Below, piece by piece: positions 34,609-43,087 of a stretch of DNA of 64,000 bases; within the stretch, counting starts at the first letter, position 1; the number at the start of each line of letters is the position of its first letter. This DNA comes from Micromonospora rifamycinica. Its GTDB lineage: Bacteria > Actinomycetota > Actinomycetes > Mycobacteriales > Micromonosporaceae. The notes under the pieces were generated by a model. That model saw nothing but the letters and a program-made list of their open reading frames with translations. It had not been told where the DNA came from and did not search any database. Position numbers and translations under genes: made by a program. The stretch is from contig NZ_LT607752.1 in assembly GCF_900090265.1 (NCBI RefSeq), positions 1,612,001 to 1,676,000 on the forward strand, given 5' to 3'.

Positions 34609-34625
34609 TCTGCACTGAGTGCAGA
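34609..34625. promoter_or_regulatory. 17-bp perfect palindrome, TetR operator candidate
   Basis: TCTGCAC-TGA-GTGCAGA: perfect 7-base arms with a 3-base spacer. It lies 46 bases before the tetR start and 12 bases before the monooxygenase start, in a 74-base divergent spacer. Confidence 0.7.
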
Positions 34626-34637
34626 TATGCTCGGCCG

Positions 34638-35747
34638 ATGCGGACAGCACTCATCTCGGGGGCCGGCGTGGCCGGTCCGACCCTCGCCTACTGGCTGGCC
34701 CGGGCCGGCTGGCGGCCCACGGTCGTCGAACGGGCGGGCGGGCTGCGGTCCAGCGGCAACCCGGTCGACGTACGCGGAGCGGCCCTTCCGGTGGTCGAGC
34801 GGATGGGGGTGGTGGACGCCCTCCGGGCGGCGGCCACCCATACCACCGGCCTGCGAATCGTCGACTCCGCGGGCCGGCCGGGACGGCCGTTGTCGATGCC
34901 CACCCGCCGCAGCCCCGCCGGCACGGCCGAGATCGAGGTGCCCCGGGCCGACCTCGCCCGGATTCTGTGCGGCGCGGCCCGCGACGACGCCGAGTTCGTC
35001 TACGACGACACCGTCACCCGGCTCGACCAGGACCCGGGCGGGGTGGACGTCACCTTCGCGGTCGGCCCGGCCCGCCGGTTCGACCTGGTCGTCGGGGCCG
35101 ACGGACTGCACTCGACGGTACGCCGGCTCACCTTCGGCCCGGAGCGCGACGTCGCCCGCCACCTCGGCTTCTACGTGGCCACCACACCGCTCGGCGAACC
35201 ACCGGAGCACCCGCGCCACGTGCTGCTGCACAACACGCCGGGTCGACTCGTCGCGGTCCATCCCGTACGCGGCGAGGCCGGGGTCGCGTTCATCTTCCGG
35301 CACCCCGCCGTCACCGGCTTCGACCACACCGACACCGACCAGCACCGGCGGATCCTCACCGGGGCGTACGCCGGGGAGCGCGGCTGGCGGGTGCCCGAGT
35401 TGCTGGACCGGGCCCGGCAGTCGACGGACCTCTACTTCGACGCGGTCACCCGGGTGCAGCTGCCGTCCTGGTCGGTCGGGCGGGTGGTGCTGCTCGGCGA
35501 CGCGGCGGCGTCGGTGTCGTTGTTCGGCGACGGGTCGAGCCTGGCCATCGCCGGTGCCCGCACCCTGGCCGCCGCCCTCGCCGAGGGTGAGCCCGGCCCC
35601 GCCCTACGACGCTACGAGGCCGCGCACCGACGCCACACCGATGCCCGGGGGCGCAGCGCCGGTCTCGTCGCGACGGTGCTGGTCCCGAAGAGCCGCCCGG
35701 GCATCGCCGTCCGCAACACCCTCGCCCGGTTGTTACCGACCGGCTGA
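34638..35747 (+). CDS. FAD-dependent aromatic-type monooxygenase
   Basis: The 369-residue PHBH-fold protein has the FAD dinucleotide motif LISGAGVAGPTLAYWLA at residues 5-21, the DG motif DLVVGADGLHSTVR near 150, and the GD motif VVLLGDAAASVSLFGDG near 290. It matches the family that includes TetX-like and other single-component hydroxylases. A TetR neighbour and operator suggest induction by the substrate, perhaps a xenobiotic or antibiotic. The substrate cannot be read from the sequence. Confidence 0.88.
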   Translation: MRTALISGAGVAGPTLAYWLARAGWRPTVVERAGGLRSSGNPVDVRGAALPVVERMGVVDALRAAATHTTGLRIVDSAGRPGRPLSMPTRRSPAGTAEIEVPRADLARILCGAARDDAEFVYDDTVTRLDQDPGGVDVTFAVGPARRFDLVVGADGLHSTVRRLTFGPERDVARHLGFYVATTPLGEPPEHPRHVLLHNTPGRLVAVHPVRGEAGVAFIFRHPAVTGFDHTDTDQHRRILTGAYAGERGWRVPELLDRARQSTDLYFDAVTRVQLPSWSVGRVVLLGDAAASVSLFGDGSSLAIAGARTLAAALAEGEPGPALRRYEAAHRRHTDARGRSAGLVATVLVPKSRPGIAVRNTLARLLPTG

Positions 35748-35838
35748 CGTCCCGCGCCGCACCCGAACAGCTTCCTGACAGTCGACGGTGATGCTGGCCC
35801 CCGGCGGGATCGCCGCAGAGCTGACCGGAGGCGTGACG

Positions 35839-36402
35839 ATGAGGAAGCAACTGATGGCTGCGCTGTGCAGCGCCGTACTGCTGATCGGCGGGTGCTCGAC
35901 CGCCGACGAGGACCCGCCCGCCGCCGGCAGCGGCCGGACCAGCGAGGCGGAGGTGGCCACCCTCCAGACCGGCACGCCCAGCCCCACCGTGTCGGCGACG
36001 CCGGCAGAGGCCGGGCGGCCCCGGGAACGCCTCGACGACACCCCGGAGGACCAGAAGGAACGCCTCAAACCGTACGTGAAGTGCATGGCCGAGCACGGGG
36101 TCGACATCGCCAAGCTGCGCAGCGACGGCACCGGCTCGGACAAGACCAGCGAGGCGTCCAGGGCCTGCGACCGCCTGATGCCGCTGCCGCCGTGGGAGTT
36201 CGACCCGGCCAACCCGGAGGCGGGGGACTTCGCCCGCGACGTGGTGAAGTGCCTGAAGGACAAGGGCGTCCGCTATGTCGAGGTGGGGTCCGACGGCACC
36301 GGCTGGGCCTTCGGCGGCAAGAACAACGACGCGGACTCGATCTCCAAGGGGTTGAAGTACTCCCCGGCGTGCCAGCGCGAGGTCGCCGCGAAGCGGAAGT
36401 AG
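35839..36402 (+). CDS. Putative lipoprotein
   Basis: ATG 35839 follows GGAGG at 7 bases (GTG 35833 is possible). The signal peptide ends in a lipobox (LLIGGCS, Cys19), so the protein is lipid-anchored outside the membrane. The mature part has a Thr/Pro/Glu-rich spacer and then a domain with four more Cys residues (YVKCMAEHG, ACDRL, VVKCLKDKG, PACQREV), which may form two disulfides. A two-component system follows downstream past a strong terminator. A sensory-accessory role is possible but unproven. Confidence 0.85.
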   Translation: MRKQLMAALCSAVLLIGGCSTADEDPPAAGSGRTSEAEVATLQTGTPSPTVSATPAEAGRPRERLDDTPEDQKERLKPYVKCMAEHGVDIAKLRSDGTGSDKTSEASRACDRLMPLPPWEFDPANPEAGDFARDVVKCLKDKGVRYVEVGSDGTGWAFGGKNNDADSISKGLKYSPACQREVAAKRK

Positions 36403-36414
36403 CCGCACCGCACC

Positions 36415-36444
36415 GGCGGCGTCCCCTCACCGGGGGACGCCGCC
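36415..36444 (+). terminator. Strong intrinsic-type hairpin after the lipoprotein gene
   Basis: GGCGGCGTCCCC-TCACCG-GGGGACGCCGCC: a perfect 12-base stem with a 6-base loop, 12 bases after the stop codon. There is no clear U-tract. Confidence 0.75.
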
Positions 36445-36623
36445 GACGACCGTCCCGCAGGGCGATCGTGCCACCCGTTTGTCAGGAACCGGTCAGGGCG
36501 CGGCATGACCTTTTTCTCCTGATCGCCGGGTCTCCCCGCCACCCGCCCGGCCACCTGCGCAAGGACCACGAGGTGCCCCGTGTCACCGCCTTCCGCCGGA
36601 TCCGCGACCCCCCTGAGCTGCTC

Positions 36624-36637
36624 TATATTCCCCACCA
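36624..36637 (+). promoter_or_regulatory. Candidate -10 box (TATATT) giving a leaderless response-regulator transcript
   Basis: TATATT at 36624-36629 lies 7 bases before ATG 36637 and there is no Shine-Dalgarno in between, so transcription may start at or next to the start codon. No clear -35 box is visible. Confidence 0.4.
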
Positions 36638-37326
36638 TGTGCGCACACGTGATGCTCGCGGAGGACGATCCGCGGCAGGCCGAGGCGCTGCGCCGCTATC
36701 TCGTCGCGGCGGGTCACCGGGCGACGATCGTGGCCGACGGCGAGACGGCGCTGCGGCAGGCCCGGGAGCAGCCGTTCGACCTCCTCCTGCTCGACGTGAT
36801 GCTGCCGAAGCTCGACGGCATGCAGGTCTGCCGGATGATCCGCCAGGAGTCGGACGTGCCGGTGCTGATGTTGACCGCCCGGTCGGCCGAGGACGACCTG
36901 CTGCGCGGGCTGGACCTGGGCGCCGACGACTACATGACCAAGCCGTACAGCCCGCGCGAGTTGGTGGCCCGGGTGCGGACGCTGCTGCGCCGGGTGCGGA
37001 CCGTCCCGCAGGAGTCACCGGTGCACCGGCTCGGCCAGCTCACCGTCGACGAGCCGCGCCGCCTGGTCACCGTGGGCGGCCTCCCGGTGGAGTGCACGAC
37101 CGGCGAGTTCGCCATCCTCGCCGCGATGATCCGTCAGCCCGGCCGGGTGTTCAGCCGCGGCCAGCTCCTCGAACACACCCGGGGCATCGACCGGGAGTCG
37201 ACCGGGCGCACCATCGACGTGCACGTGATGAACCTGCGCCGCAAGATCGAGGCGAACGCCCGCCGGCCGCAGCAGTTGCTGACCGTCTACGGGGTCGGCT
37301 ACAAGCTGGTCGCCGGGGCGCCGTGA
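36637..37326 (+). CDS. OmpR/PhoB-family response regulator
   Basis: The 229-residue protein has a receiver domain (LAEDD acidic pocket, phosphoacceptor Asp53 in LLLDVMLP, Lys in YMTKPYSPREL) and a winged-helix DNA-binding domain (VECTTGEFAILAAM to VYGVGYKLV). ATG 36637 gives the usual family start; further upstream the frame is not protein-like. It overlaps the histidine kinase gene by four bases (GTGA), forming a two-component operon. Confidence 0.93.
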   Translation: MCAHVMLAEDDPRQAEALRRYLVAAGHRATIVADGETALRQAREQPFDLLLLDVMLPKLDGMQVCRMIRQESDVPVLMLTARSAEDDLLRGLDLGADDYMTKPYSPRELVARVRTLLRRVRTVPQESPVHRLGQLTVDEPRRLVTVGGLPVECTTGEFAILAAMIRQPGRVFSRGQLLEHTRGIDRESTGRTIDVHVMNLRRKIEANARRPQQLLTVYGVGYKLVAGAP

Positions 37327-39110
37327 GACGGCAACGGGTTCCCCTGCACCGCAGCCTGGTGGTGCGGTTGCTGGCCACCTCGCTGCTGGTGGCGGTCTGC
37401 GCGATCCTGGCGACGACCTGGCTGGCCGTGCAGTCCACCACCCGGGCGATCCAGCAGGAGCAGGGCCGCTCACTCGCCGACGACAAGAGCATCTACGACA
37501 CGCTGCTGGACCACGCGGCGACGCACCGGGACTGGACCGGGGTCGACGCGGTGCTCGCCGAACGGGCCGACCGGCTCGAACGGCGGATCACCCTGATGAC
37601 CCCGGACCGGCAGGTGATCGCCGACTCCGCCCCGGACGGCCCGTCGCTGCAGACCGCCCGGCCGTCGGCGACCGTCGACCCGTTGCAGGTCGACCTGGGC
37701 CTGACCGGTGGCACCGAGCGGGTCGATCCGCGCGCGGTCGGGCCGTACCGGCTGACCAAGCGGGAGAGCAACAACACCAGGGAGCTGGCCGAGCGGCAGC
37801 TCGGCTGCGTACGGGCCGAGTCCAGGGCGGACGCGCGGGTGGTGGTGGATCCCGCCGGCCGGGCCTCGGTGCGGATGAGCGACCCGAAGGACCGGGGCAT
37901 CGTCGGATTCTGCCTGCCCGACGACCTGACCCGCCCGTTGCCGAGCGAGGCCGCCGGGATCGCCCAGCTGGAGGCCCTGACCAAGAACTGCCTCCGGGAG
38001 CTGGGGGAACCGACCCGGGTCGAGATCCGCGCCGACCGGACCGCGGCACCCAGCCGGGACGCCCGCTTCGACCAGCAGGTCGCCGGCTGCCTGGAGAAGG
38101 CCCGGACGACCCAGCTCCGGGCGTACGTGGCACCCCCGGCGTTGCTGTTCGTCACCGACGGGACGCAGGGCGGCGAGGATCCGGTGTTCAACCTGTCCCG
38201 GGCGAACGTGGTCCGGATCGCCCAGGTGACCGGGGCGGTGCTGGTGGCCACCGTGCTGATCACCGTGCTGGTCGGCCGGCGGCTGGTCCGCCCGCTGCGG
38301 GCGTTGACCGACGCCACCCGGCAGCCGATGGACGAACCGGCCCGGGTGCCGGTGACCACCCGCGACGAGATCGGCCTGCTGGCCACCGCGCTCAACGACC
38401 TCGCGGCCCGGCGGGAGCAGACCGAGGCGCTACGCCGCAGCATGGTCAGCGACGTGGCGCACGAGCTGCGGACGCCGCTGACCAACATGCGGAGCTGGCT
38501 GGAGGCCGCCCAGGACGGTCTCGCGCAGCTCGACACGCAGCTGCTCACCCTGCTGCTCGACGAGGCGTTGCTGCTGCAGCACATCATCGACGACCTGCGG
38601 GACCTGGCCGCGGCCGACGCCGGTGACCTGCGAATCCACCGTGAACCGTACTTCGTGGCCGATCTGTTGGAGCAGGTCGTCGAGGCGCACCGGGGGGCCG
38701 CCGAGGCCGCCGGGGTGCGGCTGGGCACCTCGGTGGGCACCGATCTGGAGATGTCGGTCGACGGCGCCCGGCTGCGCCAGATCGTCGGCAACATCGTCGC
38801 CAACGCGGTCCGGCACACCCCGGCGGGCGGCTCGGTCGTCGTGCGCCTGGAGGTACGCGACGACCAGCTCACCATCGCCGTGTCCGACACCGGCACCGGC
38901 ATCGCCCCCGCCGACCAGGCCAGGATCTTCGACCGGTTCTGGCGGGCCGACGACTCCCGGACCCGCAGCACCGGCGGCAGCGGGCTCGGCCTGTCGATCG
39001 CCCGCAAGCTCGCCGAGGCGCACGGCGGCACCATCGGCGTCGAGAGCGTTCCCGGCCAGGGCAGCACCTTCACCGTCCGGCTGCCGGTCGTCGTCCCGGC
39101 CCGCAGCTGA
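37323..39110 (+). CDS. Sensor histidine kinase
   Basis: GTG 37323 overlaps the regulator stop. The 595-residue product has TM1 at about 15-38, an extracytoplasmic sensor region of about 250 residues with several Cys (QLGCVRAE, GFCLPDD, KNCLRE, AGCLEK), TM2 (QVTGAVLVATVLITVLVG), HAMP, the dimerisation box with His380 (SDVAHELRTPLTNM), and the ATPase boxes NIVANAVRHT, DTGTGI and GGSGLGLSIA. The Cys-containing sensor region resembles the Cys pattern of the upstream lipoprotein; whether they interact is unknown. Confidence 0.93.
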   Translation: MRRQRVPLHRSLVVRLLATSLLVAVCAILATTWLAVQSTTRAIQQEQGRSLADDKSIYDTLLDHAATHRDWTGVDAVLAERADRLERRITLMTPDRQVIADSAPDGPSLQTARPSATVDPLQVDLGLTGGTERVDPRAVGPYRLTKRESNNTRELAERQLGCVRAESRADARVVVDPAGRASVRMSDPKDRGIVGFCLPDDLTRPLPSEAAGIAQLEALTKNCLRELGEPTRVEIRADRTAAPSRDARFDQQVAGCLEKARTTQLRAYVAPPALLFVTDGTQGGEDPVFNLSRANVVRIAQVTGAVLVATVLITVLVGRRLVRPLRALTDATRQPMDEPARVPVTTRDEIGLLATALNDLAARREQTEALRRSMVSDVAHELRTPLTNMRSWLEAAQDGLAQLDTQLLTLLLDEALLLQHIIDDLRDLAAADAGDLRIHREPYFVADLLEQVVEAHRGAAEAAGVRLGTSVGTDLEMSVDGARLRQIVGNIVANAVRHTPAGGSVVVRLEVRDDQLTIAVSDTGTGIAPADQARIFDRFWRADDSRTRSTGGSGLGLSIARKLAEAHGGTIGVESVPGQGSTFTVRLPVVVPARS

Positions 39111-39161
39111 GCTCCGCCACCCTGCGTCCCACCCGGCTACGGTCGTCTCCGACTTTTCACA

Positions 39162-39216
39162 TTGCAGTTGCACTGCGAACCGCGTACCTTCTTTGCAATG
39201 CAGTCGTATTGCAAAG
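39162..39216 (+). promoter_or_regulatory. Two palindromic operator candidates before the PEP-utilising enzyme
   Basis: The stronger site, 39191-39216, has perfect 9-base arms CTTTGCAAT and ATTGCAAAG around an 8-base centre. A weaker site at 39162-39179 contains GCAGT-TGC-ACTGC and the same TTGCA half-sites. They sit immediately upstream of GTG 39228 and are probably bound by the TetR protein encoded downstream. Confidence 0.65.
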
Positions 39217-39227
39217 AAGAGGCGCAG

Positions 39228-41639
39228 GTGTCGGTGCTCCCCCTGTCGGAGGCCCATGCCGGCCTGGTCCCGCTGGTCGGCGGCAAGGCGGCCGGTCTCG
39301 GCGAGCTGATCCGCGCCGGTGAGCGGGTGCCGGACGGATTCTGCGTGACCACCGCGGCGTACCGGGCCGGGGTGGTGCCGCAGGACGAGGTCCGGGCGGC
39401 GTACGCGCGGCTGGGCGGCGGCCCGGTGGCGGTGCGGTCGAGCGCGACCGACGAGGACCTGCCGGACGCCAGCTTCGCGGGTCAGCACGACACCGTGCTG
39501 GACGTCGAGGGCGAGGCGGACCTGGTGGCGGCGATCGACACCTGCTGGAAGTCGCTGCACGGCGACCGGGCGGTGGCCTACCGGAAGGCACACGGGACCG
39601 ACCCCGCCGACGCGCGGATGGCGGTGGTGGTGCAACGGATGGTCACCCCGGTGCGGGCGGGCGTGCTCTACACGGCGAACCCGGTCACCGGCAACCGCAC
39701 CGAGATGCTCGTCGACGTCGGGACGGGCCTGGGCACCCGGGTGGTCGACGGCCACACGGACGCCAACCACCTCGTGCTGACCGGTGCCGCCCACCCGGAG
39801 GACGGCCCGGCCGGAGCAGCCGGTGCGCGGCGGGGAGCGGCACCCGGCCCCGGTTGGCACGACGACCTGTGGACCGCCGGCCGGCGGATCCAGGCGCACT
39901 TCGGCGTGCCGCAGGACGTCGAGTGGGCGATCGACCACGACGGGACGCTGTGGCTGCTCCAGTCGCGGCCGGTCACGACACTGTTCCCGCTGCCGCCGCA
40001 GACCGACGACCTGCGGGTGTACGTCGAGTTCGGCAACGTGCAGGGGATGCTGCGACCGGTCACCCCGATGGGCATGTCCACGCTCAGCAGGATGATCGCC
40101 GCCATGGTCGCCTCGCTCGGGATGCGGGTGGAGATCGTGGACATCGGCGGGCGGCTCTACGGCGACCTGACCGACCTGGTCCGCCGGCCCGCCGCCCGTA
40201 AGCGGCTGGTCAGGCTGATGGCCGTCGACTTCGGGCCCCGCGCCCAGGCGGTGATGGAGCACGTCCTGCGGGATCCGCGCTTCGCGCCGTCCGGCGACCG
40301 GTCCCGCCGCCCGGCGGACGCCTCGCTGGGCGCGGCGCTGCGGGCACTGCGGGGCATCCTGCGGGCGCTGGCCCGCCCCGACGCGGCACGGCACCGGCTG
40401 GTCGCGGCCGTCGACCGGCTACGCGCGGAGTCGACGGCGCCGCCGCAGGCGCACACGGCCTACGAGCGGCTGCGGTTCGTCCGCGACCACGGCGAGGACA
40501 CCGACGGCGTCGCCGACGACGTCACCTGGCCGATCGTGGCCGGGATGCTCGCCTCGGCGCTGCCCGCCCAGCTGCTCAAGGGGGTCGCCACCGAGGCCGA
40601 CGTCCACGCCGTGCTGCGCGGCGTCCCGCACAACGTGACCATCGAGATGGACCTCGCGCTCTGGGCGCTGGCATCGGCCGCCCGGCCGCACCGCGACCTG
40701 CTCCTCGACACGCCACCGGCGGAGCTTTCAGCCCGGTACCGGCGGGGCGCGCTGCCCGAGATCGGCCTGGCCGGCTTCCTGTCCCGCTACGGCCACCGGG
40801 CCGCCGCCGAGGCCGACGTCGGGGTGCCGCGCTGGGCCGAGGACCCCACCCCGGTCTTCGCGGCGATCGCCAACTACCTGCGGCTCACCGACCCGGCACA
40901 GGCCCCCGACCGGCGCTTCGCCGAGGCCGCCGGGGCCGCCGAGGCCGCCCTCGGCGAACTGGCCGCGCGGGCGGTCCGGCAGCGCCCGGTCCGGGGCCGG
41001 ATCGCGGTGTTCCTGCTACGCCGGGCCCGGCGGCTGGCGGGGCTACGGGAGTCCGGGAAGTTCGCCGGGCTGTACCGGCTCCAGGCCGTCCGCGAGCAGC
41101 TGCTGCTGATCGGGTCGACGCTGTTCCCGGTGGCGGACGACGTCATGTTCCTCACCCTCGACGAGGTCGAGACGGCCCTCGGCGGCACCGACCTGAGCGG
41201 GCTGGTCGCCCGACGCCGGGCGACGCACCGGCGCGAACTGCGCCGCCGGGTGGTGCCGGTGGCGATCCTCTCCGACGGGACCGACGTGGAGAGCACCCTG
41301 CCGGCCACCGAGGACGGCGAGGGCCTGCTCCGGGGCGTCGGGGCGGCGACGGGTAAGGTGACCGGCCCGGCCCGGGTGGTCACCGACCCGGCCACCGCGT
41401 ACCTCGAACCCGGGGAGATCCTCGTGACCGCCACCACCGACCCGGGCTGGACGCCGCTGTTCCTGACCGCCGCGGCCCTGGTCACCGAGACCGGCGCGGT
41501 CATGGCGCACGGCCCCACGGTGGCCCGCGAGTACGGGATTCCGGCCGTGATCAGCGTGCCGGGAGCCACCTCGCGGATCGTCACCGGCCAGGTGATCACT
41601 GTGGACGGTGCGGCCGGCACCGTGACGACGCGACGGTAG
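39228..41639 (+). CDS. Rifampin-phosphotransferase-like PEP/pyruvate-binding phosphotransferase
   Basis: The 803-residue enzyme has a PEP-synthase-type ATP-grasp domain (LVGGKAAGLGELIRAG, VAVRSSATDEDLPDASFAGQ, TANPVTG, DVEWAIDHDGTLWLLQSRPVT), a divergent middle domain and a C-terminal swivelling His domain with His761 (ETGAVMAHGPTVAREYGIPA). This three-domain order is that of rifampin phosphotransferase and PEP synthase. The divergent middle domain suggests an antibiotic or another small-molecule phosphotransferase rather than PEP synthase, but the acceptor is unknown. GTG 39228 follows AGAAGAGG; ATG 39198 lies inside a palindrome and is less likely. Confidence 0.85.
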   Translation: MSVLPLSEAHAGLVPLVGGKAAGLGELIRAGERVPDGFCVTTAAYRAGVVPQDEVRAAYARLGGGPVAVRSSATDEDLPDASFAGQHDTVLDVEGEADLVAAIDTCWKSLHGDRAVAYRKAHGTDPADARMAVVVQRMVTPVRAGVLYTANPVTGNRTEMLVDVGTGLGTRVVDGHTDANHLVLTGAAHPEDGPAGAAGARRGAAPGPGWHDDLWTAGRRIQAHFGVPQDVEWAIDHDGTLWLLQSRPVTTLFPLPPQTDDLRVYVEFGNVQGMLRPVTPMGMSTLSRMIAAMVASLGMRVEIVDIGGRLYGDLTDLVRRPAARKRLVRLMAVDFGPRAQAVMEHVLRDPRFAPSGDRSRRPADASLGAALRALRGILRALARPDAARHRLVAAVDRLRAESTAPPQAHTAYERLRFVRDHGEDTDGVADDVTWPIVAGMLASALPAQLLKGVATEADVHAVLRGVPHNVTIEMDLALWALASAARPHRDLLLDTPPAELSARYRRGALPEIGLAGFLSRYGHRAAAEADVGVPRWAEDPTPVFAAIANYLRLTDPAQAPDRRFAEAAGAAEAALGELAARAVRQRPVRGRIAVFLLRRARRLAGLRESGKFAGLYRLQAVREQLLLIGSTLFPVADDVMFLTLDEVETALGGTDLSGLVARRRATHRRELRRRVVPVAILSDGTDVESTLPATEDGEGLLRGVGAATGKVTGPARVVTDPATAYLEPGEILVTATTDPGWTPLFLTAAALVTETGAVMAHGPTVAREYGIPAVISVPGATSRIVTGQVITVDGAAGTVTTRR

Positions 41640-41646
41640 GACCCCG

Positions 41647-42267
41647 ATGCCCAAGAGAGTCGACCCCCGTCAGCGGCGCACCCTGATCGCGGACGCGCTC
41701 ATGCGGGTCGCCGCCGACCGGGGCCTGGAGGCGGTGAGCCTACGGCACGTGGCAGCCGAGGCGGGGGTCTCCGCCGGCATGGTGCAGCACTACTTCACCA
41801 CCAAGGACGAGATGATGGCGTTCGCCCTGTCCGTCGTCCGCGACCGGGGCCGGCGCCGGGTCGAGACGGCGGTCGCGGCGCTCGGCCCGGACCCGGCGCC
41901 CCGGCTGCTGCTGCGCACCCTGCTGGAGGCGTTGCTGCCGCTGGACGAGGCGGCCCGCGCGGACGGGCGGGTGGCGCTGGCGTTCCTCTCCTGGACCGCC
42001 CTGCACCCGGCGGCGGCCACCGGGCTGCGGCCGGACACCGTACAACTGGTGGATTTCATCGCCGGGCTACTGCCACGTCCACCGGCGGCGGACGCCGCGG
42101 CGGGGCTACTGCCGGCGGACGCCGCGGCGGGGCTACTGCCGGCGGACGCCGCGGCGGGGTTGCTGGCGCTGGTGGAGGGGCTGGGGATGTACCTGCTCGG
42201 CGGGCAGTACACCCCGGCGCAGGCGACGGCGGTCCTCGACCACCAGCTGGAGCTGCTCTTCGGCTGA
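41647..42267 (+). CDS. TetR-family regulator (BetI-type C-domain) with internal tandem repeat
   Basis: The 206-residue protein has RRTLIADALMRVAADRGL, then VSLRHVAAEAGVSAGMVQHYF, the recognition helix of TetR/BetI-type regulators. It starts 7 bases after the PEP-utilising gene, so both are one transcript, and it probably represses its own operon through the palindromes at 39162-39216. Residues about 148-174 are three copies of ADAAAGLLP, an unusual insertion in the ligand-binding region. Confidence 0.92.
   Translation: MPKRVDPRQRRTLIADALMRVAADRGLEAVSLRHVAAEAGVSAGMVQHYFTTKDEMMAFALSVVRDRGRRRVETAVAALGPDPAPRLLLRTLLEALLPLDEAARADGRVALAFLSWTALHPAAATGLRPDTVQLVDFIAGLLPRPPAADAAAGLLPADAAAGLLPADAAAGLLALVEGLGMYLLGGQYTPAQATAVLDHQLELLFG
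42088..42168 (+). repeat. Three 27-bp in-frame tandem repeats in a tetR gene
   Basis: Units at 42088-42114, 42115-42141 and 42142-42168 (the last one diverging at its end) encode ADAAAGLL[P/A]. The first two copies are identical, which points to recent duplication. Confidence 0.88.
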
Positions 42268-42291
42268 CCCCCGGCCGGCGCGGGCCGGGGG
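42268..42291. terminator. Hairpin terminator directly after the tetR stop
   Basis: CCCCCGGCC-GGCGCG-GGCCGGGGG: a perfect 9-base stem starting at the base after the TGA, between convergent genes. Confidence 0.65.
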
Positions 42292-42312
42292 CGTCGCCGG
42301 TCGGTGCGGCCG

Positions 42313-43032
42313 TCAGGTCAGCAGCGCCGGCCGCAGCTCGCCGCCCACGTTGATCGTGCCGACGACCCGGTCGCCGGTGAGGTCGAAGACGTCGACCGAC
42401 CGGTTGGTACGCATCAGCTCCCGGACCGACGGGGGCAGCGGCGGCGGGTCCTTCATCGCCGCCCGGACGTCCCGGGTGGTGGAGATCAGGCGACCGACCA
42501 GTGAAGCCCCGTCGTGGTCCACCCGTACCCGGCCGTACTCCCAGCCGCAGGTGGTGAGGTCGAGCACCTCGAACAGGTGGGCGAGCAGCGGATCCGGGTC
42601 GGTCGCCCGGACCAGCTGCGACGCCCGCGCGCCGATGACGGTGGCGGCGGCGGCGACGTGCACGTACGGGTGCAGGCCGCCCGGCAGCGCGAACAGCGGC
42701 CAGTGCAGCCGCCCGCCGACCTCCCGCCACAGTGGCCGGTAGTTGCGCCGGTCCACCGGGAACCGGTGACCGGTACGCCGGTACAGCTCCGCGGTCTGGG
42801 CCAGCAGGTCCGCGTGGGCCGCGGTGGCGAACTCACCGACGATCGTGGCCGCCACCGCCAGGCCGTCGCCGTCGTCGAGCAGGCCGACGATCGCCGCCAC
42901 CTGGTCGGCGGGTCGGACGGCCAGGTGGGTGCCGAACCGCTGCCGCACCTCGGCCGACAGCGCCGCCTGCCGGACCGGATCCTCCTGGACCTGCCGGTTC
43001 CCGCCGCCCAGTACCCGCCCGAGCCATCTCAT
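42313..43032 (-). CDS. Uncharacterised protein
   Basis: A 239-residue soluble protein, ATG 43032, with no signal peptide or membrane segment. Typical stretches are QVAAIVGLLDDGDGLAVAAT, LAQTAELYRRTGHRFPVDRR and EVLDLTTCGWEYGRVRVDHD. I do not recognise a family. It is a single gene between convergent tetR and a co-directional SDR gene 55 bases upstream. Confidence 0.78.
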   Translation of the reverse strand: MRWLGRVLGGGNRQVQEDPVRQAALSAEVRQRFGTHLAVRPADQVAAIVGLLDDGDGLAVAATIVGEFATAAHADLLAQTAELYRRTGHRFPVDRRNYRPLWREVGGRLHWPLFALPGGLHPYVHVAAAATVIGARASQLVRATDPDPLLAHLFEVLDLTTCGWEYGRVRVDHDGASLVGRLISTTRDVRAAMKDPPPLPPSVRELMRTNRSVDVFDLTGDRVVGTINVGGELRPALLT

Positions 43033-43087
43033 CTCGCCTCGTCTCCGCCGCCGTCACCGACCGCAGCCATGCTAGTGCGCCCCGGTG

